Shown piece by piece: positions 1 to 7,368 of a stretch of 14,505 nt of DNA; position 1 is the first letter of the stretch; each line of letters starts with the position of its first letter. Origin of the DNA: Pseudomonadota bacterium (GTDB lineage Bacteria; Pseudomonadota; Alphaproteobacteria; Acetobacterales; Acetobacteraceae); the NCBI GenBank assembly GCA_021826485.1, contig JAKAZX010000049.1, positions 1-14,505 on the forward strand, given 5' to 3'. The notes beneath the pieces are model-generated. The model was not told the origin of the DNA, searched no databases, and saw only the letters and a list, made by a program, of their open reading frames with translations. Both the position numbers and the translations under genes were made by a program.

Positions 1-121
1 CACGCTGGTGGCGGACGGGGTGGCGGTGGAGCGCATCCAGCGCCGCGCGCTCGGCCCGCTGCCGGACGCCAATGACGAGCAGGAGGCCCGCCGGGTGGAG
101 ATCGCGCTGGGCGCCGAGTGA
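1..121 (+). CDS. C-terminal end of a probable OmpA-like domain protein (partial)
   Basis: This is the 3' end of a gene that begins left of the window. The reading frame enters at base 2 and gives 39 residues before TGA at 119-121. The final residues contain a short DGVA-V-RI stretch followed by PDAND-x6-RRVEIALG. This resembles the end of OmpA_C (peptidoglycan-binding) domains, where a P-x-x-x-N segment is followed by a terminal N-RRVEI strand. The complete OmpA-family protein at 4444-5568 also has DGVA followed by NRRVEI at its own C-terminus. The conserved Asn just before RRVEI is absent here, so this is a divergent copy or another protein. If the call is right, the protein anchors the outer membrane to peptidoglycan. 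The call rests on a short tail only. The gene converges on the methyltransferase, with 27 bp between the stop codons. Confidence 0.5.
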   Translation, partial: TLVADGVAVERIQRRALGPLPDANDEQEARRVEIALGAE

Positions 122-135
122 CGTAGCGGCGGCTG

Positions 136-157
136 CCGGCCGGCCGGATCAGGCCGG
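136..157. terminator. GC-rich palindrome between convergent genes, weak terminator candidate
   Basis: The 27-bp gap between the convergent stops holds a perfect 12-bp palindrome (CCGGCCGGCCGG, 136-147). An overlapping hairpin has CCGGCC at 140-145, loop GGATCA, and GGCCGG at 152-157, and it covers the methyltransferase stop codon. It could fold in transcripts from either side. No T-tract follows on either strand, so intrinsic termination is only possible. The GCCGGCCGGC core also occurs inside genes here, so chance is a real alternative. Confidence 0.25.
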
Positions 158-1183
158 GCGGCGGGCCACGATGATGGCTTCCTGCCCGTCGGCGAAGTGG
201 AACACCTCCGGCGTCAGGCCGGCCGCGGCGAAGGCGGCGGCGATTTCCCCCGCGCGCAGCAGGTGGTTGCCCTGTACGTGTTCCGTCAGGTTCTGGAACG
301 CCAGGCTGCGGCGGGCCTGCTGGCGCAACACCGTGCGGTCGGTGGGAAAGTCCGGCTCCCAGATCACTGCCGCGCCGCCGGGACGGAGCTGGCCCGCCAG
401 ACGGCGGATGAAGGCGTCGCCGCCGACCTCCCACATGTGGTGCAGGGCGCGGTTCATGGCGATGATGTCGGCCGGTTCGTCCAGCGTGAAGCCGTGCGCG
501 TCGCCGGCGGCGAAGCGCAGCCGGCCGGCCAGCCCCGCCTGCTCGGCGAGCCGCGTCGCCTGCGCGACGTTCTCGGCGAACCCGTCGAGGCCGAGGCCGC
601 GCACCTGCCCGCAGCGGCGGGCCAGCGCGCGCAGATACCAGCCGTTGCCGCAGCCGAGATCGACGACGAGGCCGCCGCGCGCGTCCACCTCCCGGAACAC
701 CGGCACGTTGGGACAGATCGTGTTCTCGAAGAACGCGCTGTAATTCGCTTCCAGCATCGGGCCGAACCAGGGCAGGATGGTCTCCCGCTCCGCCAGCACC
801 TGCTCGCCCGGCCGCTCGCCGCTGCGCATCAGGCCGGCGGCGCGTTCGGCCATGTGCAGGTTCAGCACCGCCTGCACCGCCATCGGCATCAGCGTGCTCG
901 GCGCATCCGGCCGCATCGCCGCGCCGGTCTCCCCGAGGCGGAAGCTGTCGCCGTCCGCCTCCAGATAGCCGAAGGCGTAGGCCGCATCGCACCAGCGGCG
1001 GACATAGGCGCTGTCCATGCCGGTGGCGGCGGCGATCGCGTCGGCGGTTGCCGCGCCGGCCTGGCCCAGTGCCGCGAACAGCCCGTTGACCACGCCGATA
1101 TAGGCGATCCCGAGATTTTGTGCGCCCTGTGCCAGCGGCCGGAATTGCTGCCGGAGATTGGCGCTGGCGGTATCCTGCGGCAT
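149..1183 (-). CDS. class I SAM-dependent methyltransferase with N-terminal winged-helix-like region
   Basis: This is a 344-residue protein starting at ATG 1183 (MPQDTASANL). Longer in-frame extensions run into the recQ start region and have low-complexity composition, so they are not preferred. Residues about 28-85 resemble the winged-helix dimerisation domain found at the front of many O-methyltransferases (LFAALGQAG, then YVRRWCDAAYAFGYLE). The Rossmann methyltransferase core follows: motif I VVDLGCGNG at 173-181, an acidic ribose-binding residue D200 after motif II, ADIIAMNRALHHMW at 238-251, and LRPGG at 266-270. The family transfers a methyl group from S-adenosylmethionine, probably in the cytoplasm. 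The substrate cannot be read from the sequence, and neither neighbour suggests a pathway. No Shine-Dalgarno sequence is obvious before ATG 1183, so the start is moderately sure. The gene is transcribed alone, divergently from recQ. Confidence 0.85.
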   Translation of the reverse strand: MPQDTASANLRQQFRPLAQGAQNLGIAYIGVVNGLFAALGQAGAATADAIAAATGMDSAYVRRWCDAAYAFGYLEADGDSFRLGETGAAMRPDAPSTLMPMAVQAVLNLHMAERAAGLMRSGERPGEQVLAERETILPWFGPMLEANYSAFFENTICPNVPVFREVDARGGLVVDLGCGNGWYLRALARRCGQVRGLGLDGFAENVAQATRLAEQAGLAGRLRFAAGDAHGFTLDEPADIIAMNRALHHMWEVGGDAFIRRLAGQLRPGGAAVIWEPDFPTDRTVLRQQARRSLAFQNLTEHVQGNHLLRAGEIAAAFAAAGLTPEVFHFADGQEAIIVARRPA

Positions 1184-1248
1184 GTCGTGCGGCCCGTGCG
1201 GCTGTGATGCGTCAGGATGCGACCCGCCGCGATGGGCGGCAAGGTGCG

Positions 1249-1276
1249 ACGACGGCGATTGACGCAACACCGTCGT
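1249..1276. promoter_or_regulatory. 7-bp inverted repeat around a TTGACG box in the recQ/methyltransferase divergent gap
   Basis: The 154-bp gap between the divergent starts (1184-1337) contains ACGACGG at 1249-1255 and its exact reverse complement CCGTCGT at 1270-1276, separated by 14 bases. A TTGACG sequence at 1259-1264 sits between the arms and reads toward recQ like a sigma-70 -35 box. No convincing -10 box lies 16-19 bases downstream (the candidate hexamers are CAGGAC and AGGACA). This could be an operator over a promoter or a chance match. The rest of the gap shows nothing I recognise. Confidence 0.25.
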
Positions 1277-1337
1277 GCCGGCAGGACACGGCGATGGCCG
1301 CCCCGACGAGTCGCCCTGCGCGCGCGCCCTGCCACGC

Positions 1338-3155
1338 ATGACGACGCCGCACGACATCCTGCATCGCGTGTTCGGCTTTCCCGCCTTCCGCGGCTTGCAG
1401 GAAGCGGCGGTCGCGCATGTCGTGGCCGGCGGCGACGCGCTGGTGCTGATGCCGACCGGCGGCGGCAAGAGCGTCTGCTACCAGGTGCCGGCGCTGTGCC
1501 GGCCGGGCACGGCGCTGGTGATCTCGCCGCTGATCGCGCTGATGGACGATCAGGTGGCGGCGCTGCGGCAGCTCGGCGTCGCCGCCGGGGCGCTGCATTC
1601 CGAACAGGAGCCGGATCTCCAGCGCACCACGTTCCGCGAACTGGAGGCGGGACGGCTCGACCTGCTCTACGTCTCTCCGGAACGGCTGGTGACGCCGGCG
1701 ATGCAGGACCGGCTGGCGCGCCGGCAGCTTGCGCTGATCGCCATCGACGAGGCGCATTGCGTCAGCCAGTGGGGCCATGAGTTCCGCCCGGAATATCGTG
1801 CGCTGGCCGATCTGGCGGCGCGGTTTCCCGGCGTGCCGCGCATCGCGCTGACGGCGACCGCCGATCCGCGCACGCGCGCCGACATCCTGCACGCGCTGGC
1901 GATGCCGGCGGCGGAGATGTTCGTCGCCAGCTTCCACCGGCCCAACCTGCATCTCGCCGCCGAGCCGAAAGTGGGGGAGACGGCGCAGCTTGCCGCCCTG
2001 CTGCGCCGGCACCGCGACGCCGCCGGCATCGTCTATTGCGGCAGCCGCGCCAAGACCGAGCGGGTGGCCGAATCCTTGGCCACACAAGGTCACCCGGCGG
2101 TGGCCTTCCATGCCGGCCTGCCGCCGGAGGTGAAGCGCGCCGCGCTGGGCCGGTTCCGCTCCGGCGAGCCTTTGGTTATGGTGGCGACGATCGCGTTCGG
2201 CATGGGCATCGACCGGCCGGACGTGCGCTTCGTCGTGCATCTCGACATGCCGGACAGTCCGGAGGCGTACTATCAGCAGATCGGCCGCGCCGGGCGCGAC
2301 GGCGAGCGGGCCGACACGCTGCTGCTGTATGGCGGAGAGGACATCGCGCGCGCCCGCCACTGGCTGGCGCTGTCCGCCGCGCCGGAGGCGCAGAAGCAGG
2401 TTATGCGCAGCCGGCTGGAGGCGATGATCGCGCTGACCGAAACGGCGCAGTGCCGCACGCAGACCCTGCTTGCCTGCTTCGGGGAGCATCTGGCCGAGCC
2501 GTGCGGGCATTGCGACAATTGCGGCAGTCCGGTGGCGCTGTTCGACGGCACGATCGAGGCGCAGAAGGTGCTGTCGGCGATCGTGCGCACCGGCCAGCGG
2601 TTCGGGGCGAAACATGTGGTGGACGTGCTGCGCGGTGCGGCGAACGAGGCGGTGGCGCGGCGCGAACACGACCGGCTGCCCACCTTCGGCGTCGGCCGCG
2701 ACCGGCCGGAAAGGTTCTGGCACGGCGTGATCCGCCAGTTGATCGCGCTCGGTGCCATCGACGTGGAACAGCATGCGGAGGGGTTCCGCACGCTGCGCCT
2801 GGATGCCGAGCGTGCCCGCCCGATTCTGCGCGGCGAGACGCGGGTGCAGTTGCGCGAGGAGGCGCCGGCGCCGCCGGCCGCGAAGCCAGGCCGCCGCGAC
2901 CGCACCGCCGCGCCGCCGGCCACCCCGGCGGAGGGCGGCGTGTTCGAGGCGCTGCGCGCCTGGCGGGCGGCGGAGGCGAAGGCGCAGGCGGTGCCGCCCT
3001 ACGTGATCTTCCACGACACCGTGCTGCGGGAAATCGCCGCGGTGCGCCCGGCGACGGCGGACGAACTCGGCGGGATCAAGGGTGTCGGAACGTCGAAGCT
3101 GGCGCGCTACGGCGCCGCCGTCCTGGCGCTGGTGCGGGCCGCACGGGCGGCCTGA
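1338..3155 (+). CDS. recQ: ATP-dependent DNA helicase RecQ
   Basis: The 605-residue length is typical of RecQ, a 3'-5' DNA helicase acting in recombinational repair (RecF pathway) and fork processing. Residues 12-21 carry the motif 0 region with F-R-x-x-Q. Walker A is LMPTGGGKS with K44. The DEAH box is I136-DEAH-C141, followed by the RecQ-specific aromatic-rich loop (SQWGHEFRPEY). Motif VI is QQIGRAGRDG at 313-322. Zinc ligands are C372, C389, C392 and C395, with the spacing of the E. coli zinc site. An RQC winged helix follows, then a Pro/Ala-rich linker at about 505-534. An HRDC domain (535-600) contains LGGIKGVGTSKLARYG. All three RecQ modules are present. ATG 1338 is chosen because the protein then begins just before motif 0; a GTG at 1275 in the same frame would add 21 low-complexity residues. 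There is no clear Shine-Dalgarno sequence before 1338. Confidence 0.96.
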   Translation: MTTPHDILHRVFGFPAFRGLQEAAVAHVVAGGDALVLMPTGGGKSVCYQVPALCRPGTALVISPLIALMDDQVAALRQLGVAAGALHSEQEPDLQRTTFRELEAGRLDLLYVSPERLVTPAMQDRLARRQLALIAIDEAHCVSQWGHEFRPEYRALADLAARFPGVPRIALTATADPRTRADILHALAMPAAEMFVASFHRPNLHLAAEPKVGETAQLAALLRRHRDAAGIVYCGSRAKTERVAESLATQGHPAVAFHAGLPPEVKRAALGRFRSGEPLVMVATIAFGMGIDRPDVRFVVHLDMPDSPEAYYQQIGRAGRDGERADTLLLYGGEDIARARHWLALSAAPEAQKQVMRSRLEAMIALTETAQCRTQTLLACFGEHLAEPCGHCDNCGSPVALFDGTIEAQKVLSAIVRTGQRFGAKHVVDVLRGAANEAVARREHDRLPTFGVGRDRPERFWHGVIRQLIALGAIDVEQHAEGFRTLRLDAERARPILRGETRVQLREEAPAPPAAKPGRRDRTAAPPATPAEGGVFEALRAWRAAEAKAQAVPPYVIFHDTVLREIAAVRPATADELGGIKGVGTSKLARYGAAVLALVRAARAA

Positions 3156-3220
3156 GCCGGCCGGCTTGCCGCCGTGCGCGGCTGGCCGCACTGTCGGGCG
3201 GGCAAAGGAGGAGGCGGGAT

Positions 3221-3784
3221 GTGCGACGCTCGCGGCTGATGCTGCTTGGCTGGACCCTCGGAACCGCGCTGCCCGGCCTTGCCGCCGCCAGGGCGGACAA
3301 CGTGACGCTGGATGTCAGCCCGGGACTGTGGGAGGTCACCACCGCCGCGCCGCCGGCGGGCCAGATGAAGCTGCCGGACGACATGCTGGCGAAACTGTCG
3401 CCGGAACTGCGCGCCAAGGTCGAGGCGGCGATGCAGGCGGCGCAGTCGCCCGGGTTGCTGCCCCACAAATTCCGCGAATGCGTGACCGCGCAGCAGATCC
3501 GCGACGGACTCGATCTCGGGCTGCACCAGCAGGCGGACTGCCAGCGCAGCGTGCTGGGCAGCACCCCGCGGCAGTTGGACCTGCGGGAGGAGTGTACCGG
3601 CCGGATGCCGCGCACCGTCACCGCGCACATCGCCGCGGCCGACCGGGACACGGTGCATGGCACGGTGCAGGTGCAGATGTCGCACAGCGGCACGCCGGGG
3701 ATGGCGGTTTCGTCGGCGTTCGAGGCGCACCGCCTGGGCGCCGATTGCGGCGGGCTGGCGCCGGGGCGGATGGAGCGGGAGTAG
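3221..3784 (+). CDS. DUF3617 family exported protein
   Basis: This is a 187-residue protein. The GTG start at 3221 is favoured by a near-ideal Shine-Dalgarno sequence (AAAGGAGGAG, about 3204-3213) at proper spacing. An ATG at 3219 overlapping it is in another frame. The N-terminus is a signal peptide: two Arg, a hydrophobic core (LMLLGWTLGTALPGLAAA), and a likely cut after A-R-A (residue 25). The mature start, with its GLWEVT segment, matches DUF3617 proteins, which are small periplasmic proteins of unknown function. Four cysteines (C87, C107, C125, C176) could form two disulfides, in line with export. It lies 65 bp after recQ on the same strand; that gap contains a GCCGGCCGGC palindrome (3156-3165) and the RBS. 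It converges on the LysE gene with only 12 bp between. I can state no function. Confidence 0.85.
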   Translation: MRRSRLMLLGWTLGTALPGLAAARADNVTLDVSPGLWEVTTAAPPAGQMKLPDDMLAKLSPELRAKVEAAMQAAQSPGLLPHKFRECVTAQQIRDGLDLGLHQQADCQRSVLGSTPRQLDLREECTGRMPRTVTAHIAAADRDTVHGTVQVQMSHSGTPGMAVSSAFEAHRLGADCGGLAPGRMERE

Positions 3785-3796
3785 CGGGCGGGGCGG

Positions 3797-4441
3797 CTAC
3801 CGCGCCGCCAGCGCGCGGCGGATGCCGGGCGCGGCATCGGCCAGCGCGGCGGCGGCGAAGCCCAGGAACACGATGCCGGAGGCGCGGACGATCCACAATT
3901 CGTGCCGCGCATAGAGGCGCCGCACCCGCGCCGCGCCGGCAATCGCGATCAGGATGCAGTCGGCGGCGAGGAAGCCGACGCAGGCGGCACCGATCAGCGG
4001 CGGCAGGGCGTGCCAGTCGAGTTCCCTGGCATGGCCGGCCAGCAGCGCGGTGAAGGTGGCGACGGCGACCGGATAGCCCTTGGGATTGGTCAGCCCGAAC
4101 ACCAGCCCGCGCAGCAGCGGCCGGCGCACCTGCACGACCGGCGCATCCGGGTCGCGCCGCCGCGCCCCGACCGCGCGGCCGCCGAGCCAGGCGAGGTAGA
4201 GGCCGCAGACCAGCCCGAGCAGGTCGAACACCAGGCTGCCGATGCTGCGCGCACCGATGATCGCCAGCAGCGCCAGCGTGGACCACACCACGTCGCCGGC
4301 GAAATGGCCGAGGATGAACCCGGCGCCGGCGCGCCGCCCCTGCGCCGCGCCGATGCCCAGCAGCGCCAGGAAGCCCGGCCCCGGGGTCAGCGTATAGGCC
4401 GCCGCGGCGGCGAAGGCGGCAAGCAGCAGGGTGGGGTGCAT
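3797..4441 (-). CDS. LysE/RhtB family amino-acid exporter
   Basis: This is a 214-residue inner-membrane protein, normal for the LysE superfamily. It has about six hydrophobic segments: roughly residues 4-30, 40-63, 68-88, 110-135, 147-170 and 182-203. Two family marks are visible: TPGPG at 19-23 in the first helix, and GLTNPKGYP at 116-124 in the middle of the protein. The family exports amino acids or related metabolites (for example lysine, threonine or homoserine) by proton antiport. The substrate here is unknown. ATG 4441 begins two bases after the OmpA-family stop (TGA-CC-ATG), and there is no strong Shine-Dalgarno sequence, so translation is probably coupled to the upstream gene. It is the last gene of the minus-strand run and ends 12 bp from the convergent DUF3617 stop, leaving almost no room for a terminator. 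Confidence 0.9.
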   Translation of the reverse strand: MHPTLLLAAFAAAAAYTLTPGPGFLALLGIGAAQGRRAGAGFILGHFAGDVVWSTLALLAIIGARSIGSLVFDLLGLVCGLYLAWLGGRAVGARRRDPDAPVVQVRRPLLRGLVFGLTNPKGYPVAVATFTALLAGHARELDWHALPPLIGAACVGFLAADCILIAIAGAARVRRLYARHELWIVRASGIVFLGFAAAALADAAPGIRRALAAR

Positions 4442-4443
4442 GG

Positions 4444-5568
4444 TCAGTCCAGGATGATCTCGACGCGGCGGTTCTGCGGCTCCCGCGCGCCGGCGGCGGT
4501 GGGCACCAGCGGCTGCGACTCGCCGAAGCCGCGGGTGACGATCTCGTTTTCCGCCACCCCGTCGCGCACCAGTTCGGCCGCCACCGCCTGCGCCCGCCGC
4601 TCCGACAGGGCCTGGTTGTGGACGGCGCTGCCGGAGGCATCGGTGTGGCCGTTCACCTCGATCCGCGTCACCTCCACATGGGTCGAGGCGGCGGCGGCAT
4701 CGGCGATGATCTGCCGCGCCCGGTCGTTCAGGTCGGCACTGTCCCAGTCGAAGAACACCAGATAGGTGCGGGCGGGCGCGGGCGCCGGGGTCGGGGCGCT
4801 GGCCGGGGTGCCGGCCGGCGGCGGGGGCGGCGGCGCGGGCGGCGCCCACAGCGCATAGCGCAGGCCGAGCATCAGGGAATGGTTGAAGTCGTTGACGAAG
4901 CGGGTCGGCGCGCTGCCCATCGGGACGGCACCCGAAGGCGTGTTGGCATAGGCGTGCCGATCGAACCCACCATCGCCCGGGGCGATGCCGAAGAAGCGGT
5001 ATTCCGCGGTCAGCGACAGGCCCGGCACCGCCGCGACCGGCCAGGCGACGCCGGCGATCGCCTGATAGGCGAAGGCGGTGATGGTCTGATCGCCGGTGGT
5101 GCTGACCGGCAGGGCGAAGCCCGCCGCGTCCTGCATGAACCCGTTCTGGGCCACCGCCTGCGCGCCGAAGCCGACGCCCAGATAGGGGGTGACCGGCCAG
5201 CCGAGCCGGATGTCATACAGCACGTTCGCCATGCCGCCGTATTTCTGCTCCGTCCCGCCGACGACGCGCGGCAGGCGGGTGGGGCCGTAGCCGCTGACCC
5301 CGTTGGACAGGAAATCGCCCTCGATCTCCGCCCGCAGCCCGTTGCCGAAGCCCCAGCCGAGGCTCACCTGGCCGGCAAACCCGGGATCGAACGACCAGAA
5401 ATTGTTGTTCGGCCGGCCGATCGCGGGATTGGCCAGCGCCACCTCGTCCTGTTGCAGGCCGACGCCGGCGCCGAGGCTGACATAGGGGCCGCTGACTGTC
5501 TGGGCGTGCGCGGCCAGTGGCGCTGCCAGTAGCGCGGCGAGCAGCGGAAGGCGTCGGGGGAGTGACAT
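4444..5568 (-). CDS. OmpA family outer-membrane protein (beta-barrel plus OmpA_C domain)
   Basis: This is a 374-residue protein with ATG at 5568. Starting there puts a classic signal peptide at the N-terminus (two Arg, Leu/Ala core, cleavage after A-H-A at residue 22); the longer frame to 5676 would bury it. Mature residues about 23-245 look like an eight-stranded OmpA-type barrel, with alternating polar and aromatic strands such as GPYVSLGAGVG and PYLGVGFG. A Pro/Ala linker (about 245-267) separates it from an OmpA_C domain (268-374). That domain shows VFFDWDSADL, VNGHTDASGS, ALSERRAQAV and the terminal NRRVEI. Such proteins span the outer membrane and grip peptidoglycan through the C-terminal domain. 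It probably shares a transcript with the LysE gene 2 bp downstream. Whether the aldolase 97 bp upstream belongs to the same transcript is unclear. No strong Shine-Dalgarno sequence is seen. Confidence 0.93.
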   Translation of the reverse strand: MSLPRRLPLLAALLAAPLAAHAQTVSGPYVSLGAGVGLQQDEVALANPAIGRPNNNFWSFDPGFAGQVSLGWGFGNGLRAEIEGDFLSNGVSGYGPTRLPRVVGGTEQKYGGMANVLYDIRLGWPVTPYLGVGFGAQAVAQNGFMQDAAGFALPVSTTGDQTITAFAYQAIAGVAWPVAAVPGLSLTAEYRFFGIAPGDGGFDRHAYANTPSGAVPMGSAPTRFVNDFNHSLMLGLRYALWAPPAPPPPPPAGTPASAPTPAPAPARTYLVFFDWDSADLNDRARQIIADAAAASTHVEVTRIEVNGHTDASGSAVHNQALSERRAQAVAAELVRDGVAENEIVTRGFGESQPLVPTAAGAREPQNRRVEIILD

Positions 5569-5647
5569 CGTGATCGTGGCTACCGCGGCGGCGTATCGTT
5601 CTGTAGCGGTGGGCGCGTTCCGCCGGATCGTCAACCGGCAGTCGGGT

Positions 5648-5676
5648 AAATTAATGCACGCGACTCTAGGCGTCAT
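5648..5676 (-). promoter_or_regulatory. weak candidate promoter for the ompA-like/lysE pair
   Basis: The 97-bp gap before the OmpA-family gene contains a short AT-rich patch. On the minus strand, ATGACG (5676-5671, inside the end of the aldolase gene) is followed after 17 bases by TAATTT (5653-5648). Matches to the sigma-70 consensus are only 4/6 and 3/6. A separate TTGACG on the minus strand (5634-5629) has its best -10-like hexamer 23 bases downstream, which is too far. The evidence is weak, but the gap length makes a promoter here reasonable. Confidence 0.2.
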
Positions 5677-6448
5677 AGCCGGGCGAGCGGCGGTCGAGCA
5701 GGCGCAGGAGGCCGGGCCACGCGAGCTTGGCCGCCTGCCCGGCGAAACCGCGCACGACCAGCCCGCGCACCTCGGCCTGCGCGGCCTCGGGCGCCAGCAG
5801 GACGCCGGCGCGCCCGGCCGTCAGCGCCATCACCTGTTCGCGGCAGGCGCGTTCCAGCCCGAACATGCCGAGCCAGGCCTCACCCGCCGTGCGGCCGACC
5901 GCGAGCGTGCCGTGGTTGCGCAGCAGCATCAGCGTGCTCGTGCCGAGATCGCGCACCAGTCGCTCCCGCTCGTCCAGATTGAGCGCGACGCCTTCGTAAT
6001 CGTGATAGGCGAGCACCGGCAGCACGGTCAGCGCATACTGGGTCAGCGGCAGCAGCCCCTCCGCCTGGGCGGCGACGGCGACGCCCTGGTCGGTATGCAG
6101 ATGCATCACGAACATGGCATCCGGCCGCGCCATGTGGATCGCCGAATGGATGGTGAAGCCGGCCGGGTTGATGCCGTAGCCGTTGTCCTCCACCACCGCG
6201 CCGTCGCGATCCACCTTGACCAGGGAGGCGGCGGTGATCTCCTCGAAGAACATCCCGTAGGGATTGATCAGGAAATGGTGTTCCGGCCCCGGCACGCGGG
6301 CGGAGAGGTGGGTGAAGATCAGGTCGTCCCAGCCATGCAGGGCGACCAGCCGGTAGAGGGCGGCGAGATCGACCCGCGCCTGCCATTCCTCAGCCCCGCA
6401 GCGTCGGCGTGCGGCGGTTGCCGTCCCTGCGTCGATCGCGGTGCTCAT
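5666..6448 (-). CDS. class II aldolase/adducin family protein
   Basis: This is a 260-residue protein with the fold of class II aldolases (fuculose-1-phosphate aldolase, ribulose-5-phosphate epimerase, adducin head). ATG 6448 (MSTAIDAG) is chosen because a good Shine-Dalgarno (GAGGGGAG on the minus strand) lies about 6 bases upstream. Visible family features are the THLSARVPG segment (46-54), INPYGMFFEE (61-70) with a Glu in the region of the catalytic acid, the zinc ligand pair H116 and H118 in MHLHT, and the third His, H179, in RNHG. The metal site is therefore intact and an active zinc enzyme is likely. The substrate is unknown; many members of this subgroup are uncharacterised. It lies 26 bp after the aldose epimerase gene and so probably shares its transcript, consistent with a role in sugar or sugar-phosphate metabolism. 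Confidence 0.9.
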   Translation of the reverse strand: MSTAIDAGTATAARRRCGAEEWQARVDLAALYRLVALHGWDDLIFTHLSARVPGPEHHFLINPYGMFFEEITAASLVKVDRDGAVVEDNGYGINPAGFTIHSAIHMARPDAMFVMHLHTDQGVAVAAQAEGLLPLTQYALTVLPVLAYHDYEGVALNLDERERLVRDLGTSTLMLLRNHGTLAVGRTAGEAWLGMFGLERACREQVMALTAGRAGVLLAPEAAQAEVRGLVVRGFAGQAAKLAWPGLLRLLDRRSPGYDA

Positions 6449-6474
6449 GGCATGCTCCCCTCGCTGCGGCGCCA

Positions 6475-7368
6475 CTATGCCGCAGCGGTGTCCCCGGGGC
6501 CAAGCAGGCGCACGCGCCATTCCGCGCGGGCGGATCGGCCGGGCGGCAGATGGATCAGCCCCGGCTTCTGCGTGAACGGCCCGGCATAGCCGACCGGGTC
6601 GGCGAAGCCGTGCCAGGGCTCGATGCACAGGAACGCCGCCCCCGGCCGCATCCACAGGCCGAGCTGGGGAAAGCCGCGCCACGCCACCTCCAGCGCCGAG
6701 CCGCCGGGTGCGGCGTAGCGCACCGCGCGGCTGGCCACCTGATCCAGGATCAGCGCGTCGGCGGCGAACAGCGACTCCGACAGTGCCAGATGCCGCCCGG
6801 CGATGGGGGAGGGCCGGGGCGCCGGATCGAGCAGCCCGCCGGCGAGCCGGCGGACCGGCGCCGGCTCCTCCGCCGCGAAGGTCAGGCTGTGCGCATCCCG
6901 CGCCAGGCCGTCGCGGAGCGGCCAGCGGAAGGCGGGATGCGCACCGAAGGAGACCGGCAGCGTCTCCGTCCCCGGGTTGGCGACATCGTAGTCCACCGTC
7001 AGCGAGGCATCGCGCACGGCGTAGGTCAGCGTCAGGCGGAAGGCGAACGGGTAGGCGGCGCGGGTCTGGGCGTCGTCGGCCAGCACCAGCCGGCAGCGGT
7101 CGGCCGCCCGCTCCGCCCAGGTGAAGGGCCGGTCGCGGGCGAAGCCGTGCTGGGTCAGGCGGTAGCTGCGCCCGTCATGCCGCAGCGTGTCGTCGGCCAG
7201 CCGCCCGACGATCGGGAACAGCACCGGGGCGCGGCGCGGCCATTCGGGGCCGGCCTGCCACAGATGCTCGGCGCCCGCGCCGTCCCGCAGGGAGCAGAGT
7301 TCCGCGCCGGCCGCCGCGATTTCCGCCGCGATGCCGGCGGCCGCGATGCGATGGCGGTCGGCGGTCAT
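6475..7368 (-). CDS. aldose 1-epimerase family protein (LacX-like mutarotase)
   Basis: This is a 297-residue cytoplasmic protein of the galactose mutarotase fold. Residue positions support the LacX-like branch: FPIVGRL (51-57), QHGFARD with H74, GAHPAF with H144 as the probable catalytic His, and CIEPWHG with E250 as the probable catalytic Glu. Members interconvert alpha and beta anomers of aldoses or sugar phosphates; the exact sugar cannot be read. ATG 7368 overlaps the stop of the RND permease gene as ATGA (7365-7368), so it is translationally coupled to that gene. It is followed 26 bp later by the class II aldolase gene. Coupling a mutarotase to an efflux permease is unusual and gives no clear functional link. 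Confidence 0.9.
   Translation of the reverse strand: MTADRHRIAAAGIAAEIAAAGAELCSLRDGAGAEHLWQAGPEWPRRAPVLFPIVGRLADDTLRHDGRSYRLTQHGFARDRPFTWAERAADRCRLVLADDAQTRAAYPFAFRLTLTYAVRDASLTVDYDVANPGTETLPVSFGAHPAFRWPLRDGLARDAHSLTFAAEEPAPVRRLAGGLLDPAPRPSPIAGRHLALSESLFAADALILDQVASRAVRYAAPGGSALEVAWRGFPQLGLWMRPGAAFLCIEPWHGFADPVGYAGPFTQKPGLIHLPPGRSARAEWRVRLLGPGDTAAA

Noticed and set aside
197..1207. Long plus-strand open frame of 336 codons opposite the methyltransferase
   Set aside because: It is antisense to a gene with clear SAM-binding motifs, its translation is rich in Arg/Ala/Gly/His with no recognisable domain, and long shadow frames are expected at this GC content.
1212..3191. Minus-strand frame of 659 codons opposite recQ
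   Set aside because: RecQ motifs on the plus strand are complete. The opposite frame has the low-complexity composition of an antisense shadow.
886..5940. 15-mer GCATCAGCGTGCTCG found both near 886-900 and near 5926-5940
   Set aside because: It lies inside two unrelated coding genes with no extended similarity on either side; it is a codon-usage coincidence.
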